A stretch of 54,160 bases of DNA from the NCBI GenBank assembly GCA_003280985.1, contig QCDH01000007.1:1-54160 (forward strand), read 5' to 3'. Source of the DNA: Prochlorococcus sp. AG-355-A18 (GTDB taxonomy: Bacteria > Cyanobacteriota > Cyanobacteriia > PCC-6307 > Cyanobiaceae). A program made the position numbers and the translations under genes. Within the stretch, counting starts at the first letter, position 1. Every line of letters begins with the position of its first letter. The notes under the pieces are model-generated. The model was not told the origin of the DNA. It searched no databases and saw only the letters and a list, made by a program, of their open reading frames with translations. Positions 48,117 to 54,160 of this stretch are shown piece by piece.

Positions 48117-48995
48117 ATGCAAAAATTATCTCATATTGAAATTAACGAAATTTGTGAAGAATTAGGTGAAACCTACCCAAAAAGTATTGAACAAGTACAT
48201 GGCGGTGAAGTTCATAGTGCATGGCGAATAGAATTCTCAAACAAAAAGTTATTCGTTAAAAGAAACATTAGAAACAAAAAATTTCTTGAATTTGAAAAAT
48301 ATTGTCTCCAAAATTTGAGAAAATATATTAATCAAGAAAATCTGGTTATTCCTGAAGTTATTGCATATAAAAATATAAAAAATGTAGAGATTCTTTTAAT
48401 TGAATGGATAGACATGTATAAATTTGACCAAAAAAAGCTTGGAAAAGGTTTAGGTGAATTACATCTAAAATCGGCTGAATCTAATCAAAAAATGTTTGGG
48501 TTTCCAGTTGAGGGTTTTATCGGAACAACAAATCAGAAGAAAGGCTTGGAAGATAATTGGATAGATTGTTTTTTAAACTTAAGAATAATACCTCAACTAT
48601 TAATTCTTAAACCAACGACTTTAGATAAAGAAATAATAAATAAAGTTAAAGAAAAAATTAAAACAGAATTACTGAATCACGAACCAATAAATGCTCTAGT
48701 TCATGGTGATTTATGGTCAGGAAATGCAGGAATGGATAAAAGTGGAAAAGGGGTTATTTTTGACCCTGCATCTTGGTGGGCAGATAATGAAGTAGATATA
48801 GCTATGACAAAATTATTTGGAGGTTTTACAAAAGAATTTTATGAAGAATATCACAAAGTTTTTCCTATAAAAAACGGATTTGAAAAAAGAATTATTATTT
48901 ATAATTTTTATCACATATTGAACCATGCCAATATGTTTGGTGGAGGTTACTTAAAACAAGTTAAAGATTACGTAAAAGCAATACTCAATATGTAA
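48117..48995 (+). CDS. Fructosamine-3-kinase-like protein
   Basis: 292 residues. The kinase-fold motifs are F-V-K-R-N near residue 50 (ATP lysine), the catalytic L-V-H-G-D-L-W-S-G-N-A near residue 197, and F-D-P-A-S-W-W-A-D-N-E-V-D-I-A for metal binding. Family members phosphorylate sugars attached to amines so that they detach, repairing glycated proteins; other small-molecule substrates are possible. It is divergent from the CrtD-like gene. Confidence 0.88.
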   Translation: MQKLSHIEINEICEELGETYPKSIEQVHGGEVHSAWRIEFSNKKLFVKRNIRNKKFLEFEKYCLQNLRKYINQENLVIPEVIAYKNIKNVEILLIEWIDMYKFDQKKLGKGLGELHLKSAESNQKMFGFPVEGFIGTTNQKKGLEDNWIDCFLNLRIIPQLLILKPTTLDKEIINKVKEKIKTELLNHEPINALVHGDLWSGNAGMDKSGKGVIFDPASWWADNEVDIAMTKLFGGFTKEFYEEYHKVFPIKNGFEKRIIIYNFYHILNHANMFGGGYLKQVKDYVKAILNM

Positions 48996-49002
48996 TCTTC
49001 AA

Positions 49003-49368
49003 CTAACCTAAATATGTTTTCTTAAGATTCTGTACCTTTTCTAAAACAGCTTCACGATTTTCACTAGTACGGAGATTTTGCCAGCTCCATTGACCGACAA
49101 CAATTACGCCTAGTAATTCTAGTAAACCAGGGAGAATAGGAAAAAAGTTTATCGTGTCAATGACAACTTTAATTATTATCTGAGCTATTACGACAACAGC
49201 AATTATGCCTGCCGCCTTGCCGTACTTACCCATTTGAGTCCAATCAACATTACCAAGGGTTTCGTTGACTTTTCCCATAACATCAGAGTACTTCTCTGAA
49301 AAACTTTTGGTTTCTGAGCTTGTATCGGAGCCGGAGTCTTGGTTTGACTCTGGAGTGTTATCACTCAT
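49003..49368 (-). CDS. CAAD/CURT1-like thylakoid membrane protein
   Basis: 121 residues. The N terminus (about 1-45) is polar and Ser/Glu-rich, followed by two hydrophobic helices (about 52-70 and 75-95) and an amphipathic C-terminal helix. This is the layout of the CAAD domain and of CURT1 proteins that bend thylakoid membranes. It stands alone here, not fused to an aminoacyl-tRNA synthetase. A 294-base gap follows up to moeB. Confidence 0.85.
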   Translation of the reverse strand: MSDNTPESNQDSGSDTSSETKSFSEKYSDVMGKVNETLGNVDWTQMGKYGKAAGIIAVVVIAQIIIKVVIDTINFFPILPGLLELLGVIVVGQWSWQNLRTSENREAVLEKVQNLKKTYLG

Positions 49369-49662
49369 GAATTCAGTAAACTTAATATATGAACCAGACA
49401 GTATCGGAAAAAACGTCTGTTGACTACCTTTTTGTTGTGCAAAATTCCGAACCGAAACATTTTGTATTTTTTTAGAGGCGTTGGCATGTATAGTTTCTGA
49501 AGATATTTAAACTTAAAATTGATTTATAAAAACTTCACATTATCGTCTAGTTCTAACAAAAACATTAATAAACCACAGTAATAAGAAAAAGTTAAAAGGC
49601 TAAATTTATTATTTTAATTATTATGTTTTCATAGTTTAGCTCGCAAACATTAAGGGATCGAA
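49369..49662. other. Gene-free divergent region
   Basis: 294 bases between the start of the CAAD gene (minus) and moeB (plus). It must hold both promoters. I saw no strong hairpin, repeat or tRNA-like fold, and no supported reading frame. Confidence 0.6.
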
Positions 49663-50808
49663 ATGTCTAAAGATATCAAATTTAATTTTTTAAACTCTGA
49701 TGAAGAAGAAAGATATCAAAAACATTTCACCCTCCAAGAGATAGGTTATGAGGGCCAACTAAATCTTAAAAACAGCTCAGTATTATGCATCGGTGCAGGT
49801 GGGCTTGGGTCTTCCGTTTTGCTTTATTTAGCTGCAGCAGGAATTGGGAGAATTGGAATAGTTGATAACGATCAAGTTGAAAAGTCTAATCTCCAGAGAC
49901 AGATAATTCATGAAACAAACACTATTGGTAATCTTAAAATTGATTCTGCTAGGGAAAGAATGAAAAAATTCAATCCTAATTGTGAAATATTAACTTTCTC
50001 AAAGAGAATTAATCCTAAAAATGCTCTTAAATTAATAAAGGAGTTTGATATTATTTGTGATTGCTCAGATAACTTTGGCACAAGATATTTAATAAATGAT
50101 TCATGCCTGATATTAAATAAACCATTAGTCTTTGGGAGTGTACAAGGCTTTGAAGGGCAAGTGAGTGTTTTTAATTTATATAAAAATAGTCCTAATTTAA
50201 GAGACTTACTTCCAGAATCACCTTCAAAAAATGCTGCCCCTAGTTGTGCAGAATATGGGGTTGTGGGCGTTTCAACGGGTTTAATAGGAATTCTTCAGGT
50301 TAATGAAATTATCAAAATCATTTTGAAAAAAGGTGAAATTTTAGATGGGAAGATTTTAATTTTTGATCTATTGAATATGAATATGAAAAAATTACATCTA
50401 AAAAGTGATCAGTCAAATAAACGAATAAAAAATCTCTCTCAGTTTGAGAGCTTTTATAACAGTGAAGAATTTTGTGAGAAAAACGATGAAACTCACAGTA
50501 TTAATGCTAATGATTTTAATAGTTTATACAAAGCAAAACCTAACAAAATTCTTTTAATTGATGTTAGAGAAGATGAAGAATTTTCTTCATCTTCAATAGA
50601 GGGATCTATCTCAATTCCCTTTAGTCATTTGAACCAAGAATCTGACTTAAAATTTATTCAAAAAGAAAGTTTGAATAAAGAGGTTTTCACTATATGTAAA
50701 TCGGGGAAACGTTCTGAAAAAGCTTCAAGAATCTTGTCTAAATTCAAAATTCAGTCAAGATCTATTGAAGGCGGAATTGAAAAGGTAAAAAAAATATTAT
50801 GCAATTAA
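49663..50808 (+). CDS. moeB: MoeB/MoeZ-like adenylyltransferase with rhodanese domain
   Basis: 381 residues. The E1-like domain (1-250) has G-A-G-G-L-G-S at 44-50, D-N-D near 68 and the catalytic-type Cys195 in A-P-S-C-A-E-Y-G. A rhodanese domain (about 280-380) has the active loop C345-K-S-G-K-R. It should activate the C terminus of a sulfur carrier (MoaD- or ThiS-like) and load sulfur. Both C-x-x-C zinc pairs of E. coli MoeB are absent (N-L-R-D where the first would be). Close relatives with the two-domain layout are called MoeZ or MoeBR. Confidence 0.9.
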   Translation: MSKDIKFNFLNSDEEERYQKHFTLQEIGYEGQLNLKNSSVLCIGAGGLGSSVLLYLAAAGIGRIGIVDNDQVEKSNLQRQIIHETNTIGNLKIDSARERMKKFNPNCEILTFSKRINPKNALKLIKEFDIICDCSDNFGTRYLINDSCLILNKPLVFGSVQGFEGQVSVFNLYKNSPNLRDLLPESPSKNAAPSCAEYGVVGVSTGLIGILQVNEIIKIILKKGEILDGKILIFDLLNMNMKKLHLKSDQSNKRIKNLSQFESFYNSEEFCEKNDETHSINANDFNSLYKAKPNKILLIDVREDEEFSSSSIEGSISIPFSHLNQESDLKFIQKESLNKEVFTICKSGKRSEKASRILSKFKIQSRSIEGGIEKVKKILCN

Positions 50809-50822
50809 ATATTTAAGAATAG

Positions 50823-51983
50823 TTAGTAATCTACACCTCTTTTCAAATCAACTCCCACATTTGCATAATGCTTATGACAAACCATTTCAGAGTAAACATC
50901 AGCTAGTTTAAAGTATGAAGGTTCATTTTTACACCTCCCAGTAATTACAACTTCTGTATCTGCTGGTTTTTTTAAGAGCGTTTGATGTATTGATTCCACC
51001 GGTAACAACTCTAAATCAACAGTTGGATTCAATTCATCTAAAATGATTGTTTTATACAAGCCAGACAAAATAGCAGCTTTAGCAATTTCCCATGCTCTCT
51101 CAGCCTCAACATAATCAATTGGTTGTTGCTGACCTCTCCATACTATGGCATCTCTGCCTGAACGCAAATGATCCACTAAATGAGGGTAACTCTCTCTCAA
51201 AGCTTCTATGGCAGCATCTTCGGTATATCCATTTCCACCTTTTAACCACTGTAAAATTAAAACTCTATGACTCTTATCTTGAGATATACCCTTACCGATA
51301 GCTTGAAGAGCCTTACCGAGTGCACTTGTGGATTTACCCTTTCCTTCACCTGTATAAATCTCAATTCCCCCTCTATAATTACTTTGTCTACTTAGTTCTG
51401 ATAAATCCCCTATCAAACGTGGTCTCATTTCTGAATGGAGTTGAGATATTCTTACCAAAGAGGGCGGGGCTGCCCTTCCAGTGATTATTATTTCTAATCC
51501 ATCTGGACGATTTTGAAGAGAATCAACTACTTCATTGATATCAAGCATTCCTAAATCAAGAACTGGATTCAACTCATCGAGTACAACTACAGAATAAAGA
51601 GAACTAGCAATTGCTCCTTTAGCGATATTCCAGCCTCTTTCGGCCTCACCAATATCAAACTTTGTCACTTGGTCAGCAGTAAAGAATTCAGATCTTCCTG
51701 TTCTCACATGGTCAATTAAATGTGGAAAGCCTCTTTGTAAAGCCTCTATTGCTGAATCCTCGTCATATGGCCTCTCAGGGCCTTTTAAAAATCTTAGAAG
51801 TAAAACTCTTGACTGTCTTTTTTCGCATATTCCTAATCCTATTGTCCTGAGAACAACTCCCAATGCAGCCTGGCTTTTCCCCTTACCCTCTCCATCATAA
51901 ATATGTAATTGACCTTTTGATCTCTCTTGACTGTCACTTGCTGTGACAATTCCAATTCCTCTATTTCTATTCGTATTCGTCAA
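50823..51983 (-). CDS. cobO: Tandem-duplicated corrinoid adenosyltransferase
   Basis: 386 residues made of two CobA/CobO-type domains with a repeat offset of about 180 residues: P-loop G-E-G-K-G-K-S at 31-37 and 212-218, D-E-L-N-P at 136-140 and 316-320, T-G-R at 168-170 and 348-350, S-E-M at 184-186 and 365-367. The enzyme attaches the adenosyl group of ATP to reduced corrinoid. The closing motif with H-Y-A-N-V-G-V and R-G-V-D-Y is present only after the second copy. Whether both copies are active is unknown. Confidence 0.92.
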   Translation of the reverse strand: MTNTNRNRGIGIVTASDSQERSKGQLHIYDGEGKGKSQAALGVVLRTIGLGICEKRQSRVLLLRFLKGPERPYDEDSAIEALQRGFPHLIDHVRTGRSEFFTADQVTKFDIGEAERGWNIAKGAIASSLYSVVVLDELNPVLDLGMLDINEVVDSLQNRPDGLEIIITGRAAPPSLVRISQLHSEMRPRLIGDLSELSRQSNYRGGIEIYTGEGKGKSTSALGKALQAIGKGISQDKSHRVLILQWLKGGNGYTEDAAIEALRESYPHLVDHLRSGRDAIVWRGQQQPIDYVEAERAWEIAKAAILSGLYKTIILDELNPTVDLELLPVESIHQTLLKKPADTEVVITGRCKNEPSYFKLADVYSEMVCHKHYANVGVDLKRGVDY

Positions 51984-52070
51984 TTGAACAAAATTAGTAA
52001 ATTTAATCTAATATATAGATAAGAATATTATTAAAGATTTAATAATAAATTCAACCTATTCATAGGTAAT

Positions 52071-52916
52071 TTGAATTTTAAAGTAATTAGCATGTTCAAT
52101 CAACTAGAAATTCTCTCTGATGAACAAAGTGAAAAGCTTTATACAATAAGAAGGTACATTAAGAATCTTGATAGTGCTTGTATTGCTTATTCCGGAGGAG
52201 TTGACAGTACATTAGTAGCATCATTAGCATTCGAGCAATTAGGTAACAAAGCAATTGCCATAACAGGTATTTCTCCTGCATTAGCCAGTACTCTTCGTGA
52301 AGAAGCAAGAAGGCAAGCAAAATGGATTGGAGTAAAGCATGTAGAAATTAAAACATCAGAATTAGACCAATCAAGTTACAGTGAAAATCCCAAGGATAGG
52401 TGCTTTACATGCAAAAAAGAGCTTCACAAACATACAACCTACCTCTCTAAAAAACTTAATTACAAGATTGTTTTAGATGGAGTCAATCTAGATGATCTTA
52501 AAGATTATAGACCAGGTATACAAGCCTCAAAACAAGCAGGGGTTATCTCTCCCCTTGCAAAATTTAAAGTCTCAAAACAAGACATTAGGGATATTTCAAA
52601 AGCATTGGGTTTTCCTTGGTGGGATAAACCGGCTCAACCTTGCTTATCATCAAGATTTCCGTATGGCCATGAAATAACTAGTGAAAGGCTAAAAATGGTT
52701 GAGAAAGCAGAAGAATATCTTAAAGAATCTGGATTATCGGAGGTTAGAGTTAGATGCCAAGGCTCAACTGCAAGAATAGAAATTCCTCAAGATGAATTAA
52801 AGCTTTTTTTTAACAAATATGATTTTACCGATCTAGTTCAATATTTTTCTAGTTTAGGATTTAATTGCACAAGTTTAGATCTTGAGGGACTAGTAAGCGG
52901 AAAATTAAATAGGTAA
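52071..52916 (+). CDS. larE: LarE-like ATP-dependent sulfur transferase
   Basis: 281 residues from TTG; an in-frame ATG at 52092 is an alternative. The PP-loop S-G-G-V-D-S is at 41-46, C111-F-T-C114-K at the cofactor region, and Cys191 in Q-P-C-L-S-S-R-F-P-Y-G matches the sacrificial cysteine of LarE. In Lactobacillus LarE donates sulfur to build the nickel-pincer cofactor. No larA, larB or larC lies in the window. It converges on speD. Confidence 0.88.
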   Translation: MNFKVISMFNQLEILSDEQSEKLYTIRRYIKNLDSACIAYSGGVDSTLVASLAFEQLGNKAIAITGISPALASTLREEARRQAKWIGVKHVEIKTSELDQSSYSENPKDRCFTCKKELHKHTTYLSKKLNYKIVLDGVNLDDLKDYRPGIQASKQAGVISPLAKFKVSKQDIRDISKALGFPWWDKPAQPCLSSRFPYGHEITSERLKMVEKAEEYLKESGLSEVRVRCQGSTARIEIPQDELKLFFNKYDFTDLVQYFSSLGFNCTSLDLEGLVSGKLNR

Positions 52917-52922
52917 ATATTG

Positions 52923-53357
52923 TCAAAGAACCGTTCTGATCTGTTTAGAGACTGCTGAAGGTGGATTTCGCTCAATGACACGCAAAGAATGTTCTTTAGC
53001 TATCAAAGATTCAATTAAAAATTGACTAGCTAGTTCAGGCATCATATTTTGACCACATGTAAAAATATCGACTGCCGAATAATTAGATTCAGGCCAAGTA
53101 TGTATTGAAATATGAGATTCTGCCAGTAATGCAATTGCCGTAACCCCCTGAGGCTCAAATTTATTACTAATCAAATTCAAAACGGTTGCATTTGCCAATT
53201 TAGCAGCTCGATTTAAAATACAGCGCAAAAAAGATTCGTCATTTAATTTTTCGCGATCGCATCTATAAAGTTCCAACAAAAGGTGTTTACTTTGATGACT
53301 TAATTTTTGCTCATCACTTAACGAACTTAAAGTTTGACTTTTTTTGTAGATTTCCAT
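52923..53357 (-). CDS. speD: S-adenosylmethionine decarboxylase proenzyme
   Basis: 144 residues. The self-cleavage site is Glu80-Ser81 in L-A-E-S-H-I-S-I-H-T-W-P-E, which yields the pyruvoyl group. D-I-F-T-C-G near residue 97 carries another active-site cysteine. The product donates aminopropyl groups for spermidine. The first 20 residues are an extension relative to the short bacterial class. It lies between larE and recF. Confidence 0.95.
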   Translation of the reverse strand: MEIYKKSQTLSSLSDEQKLSHQSKHLLLELYRCDREKLNDESFLRCILNRAAKLANATVLNLISNKFEPQGVTAIALLAESHISIHTWPESNYSAVDIFTCGQNMMPELASQFLIESLIAKEHSLRVIERNPPSAVSKQIRTVL

Positions 53358-53410
53358 TTAAGAAATTTATATGAAATTAAGATTAGCTAAAAATCATGCC
53401 CTTTTTTAAA

Positions 53411-54160
53411 TTATAAGTGAATCATTTGTGACGAGCCTAAGAAAGACTGATTAAATTTATCTAAATGTGTCGCGCTTATAAAGCATTGACTATCTTTACC
53501 AACAGAATTTAATAACAAATTTTGTCTGGTTAAATCTAATTCCGCCAAGACATCATCCAATATAAGTATTGGAGGAACATTTAATGTTTTAGTTAATAAA
53601 TCGAGTTCAGCCATCTTTAAAGCCAAGATAAAAGTCCTTTGCTGTCCTGAGGAACCATATTTTCTAACTGAAACATTATTGATTAGAAACTCAACATCAT
53701 CACGATGAGGTCCAAAATTACATTTACCAGTCAATGCTTCTATTGAACGCTGATTTAAGAGTTGTTCTGCTATTTTTTTACTAATAACTTCTTCTTCTTC
53801 TTCTTCTGGACTTATATTTTTTATCCCCGAAAGATAATTTATGTCTATTTGCTCTTTAGATTTACTTAAATGATTATGCCAATATTCAACATATGGTTTT
53901 ATTTTTAATAAGGCTCTTCTTCTGCGCCTAAAAATTCTTGTACTAATTATGGACATTTGAATATCAAAGCTTTCAACAATATCTGTGGATTGGGTTTTTA
54001 AGAAACTTTCCGAACGCCAAAAATGACTTCTTTGTTTTAAAAGCCTATTAAATCTACTTATAAGGTCTAAATATACTGGTTCAAGTTGAGATACGACTTT
54101 ATCAATCCATGTTCTTCGATAACTGGGTTCACTTCTAACAATATTTATATCATTAGAACA
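53411..54160 (-). CDS. recF: RecF recombination mediator, C-terminal part cut by the window edge
   Basis: 249 codons plus the stop lie in the window; the frame is open to the last base, so the N terminus with its Walker A motif is beyond 54160. Visible features are F-N-R-L-L-K-Q-R-S, the signature S-S-G-Q-Q-R-T, Walker B P-I-L-I-L-D-D-V-L-A-E-L-D, and the ending S-Q-M-I-H-L. RecF loads RecA at gaps with RecO and RecR. Six glutamates in a row are encoded by a GAA repeat (minus strand). Confidence 0.95.
   Translation of the reverse strand, partial: CSNDINIVRSEPSYRRTWIDKVVSQLEPVYLDLISRFNRLLKQRSHFWRSESFLKTQSTDIVESFDIQMSIISTRIFRRRRRALLKIKPYVEYWHNHLSKSKEQIDINYLSGIKNISPEEEEEEVISKKIAEQLLNQRSIEALTGKCNFGPHRDDVEFLINNVSVRKYGSSGQQRTFILALKMAELDLLTKTLNVPPILILDDVLAELDLTRQNLLLNSVGKDSQCFISATHLDKFNQSFLGSSQMIHL

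Overview
This window reads as chromosome of a high-light-adapted Prochlorococcus (a picocyanobacterium). The support is AT-rich sequence, compact genes with tiny gaps, the PSI genes psaA, psaB, psaL and psaI, a single-polypeptide ferredoxin-type glutamate synthase, ndhN, ldpA, a CAAD/CURT1-like membrane protein, cobalamin genes, and the cyanobacterial version of the ribosomal super-operon. I do not assign a strain. About 66 protein genes and two tRNA genes can be supported. The genes for EF-Tu (left edge) and RecF (right edge) are cut by the window.

Layout. 1-3182: str operon on the minus strand (rpsL, rpsG, fusA, tuf). 3379-8244: gltB and a YciI-like gene on the plus strand, facing lipA. 9145-11993: the least conserved-looking stretch, with a 344-base gene-free region full of short symmetric motifs, a serine-recombinase-fold protein whose catalytic serine is replaced, a coupled small acidic protein, and a head-to-head pair of cell-wall-type enzymes (beta-lactamase-like and NlpC/P60). 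12056-18912: photosystem I genes (psaL, psaI, psaB, psaA) around an unknown membrane-anchored gene and a family 2 glycosyltransferase. 19247-23890: a CbiG-CobJ fusion, a HAD protein, tRNA-Ser, alanine racemase and an HNH nuclease. 23901-40019: one long minus-strand block with rplC at its promoter end, running through the S10, spc and alpha operons to rplM, rpsI, rpmE and prfA. 40298-43956, plus strand: ndhN, ldpA, tRNA-Gln, a HAD protein and recA (with a LexA-type box). 43959-54160: mixed housekeeping genes, namely a degenerate DinG-like protein, tyrA, a CrtD-like enzyme, a fructosamine-kinase-like protein, the CAAD protein, moeB with a rhodanese domain, a tandem-duplicated cobalamin adenosyltransferase, larE, speD and recF.

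The genes serve translation, photosystem I, nitrogen assimilation, cobalamin synthesis and DNA repair. No prophage, insertion sequence or CRISPR array was seen. The points most worth a second look are: the apparently inactivated recombinase with its coupled acidic partner and symmetric upstream DNA; 12-bp and 9-bp perfect hairpins straddling the stop codons of rpsK and rpmJ; loss of zinc ligands in L31, L36 and the MoeB-like enzyme; nested inverted repeats upstream of psaA; and the degenerate helicase.
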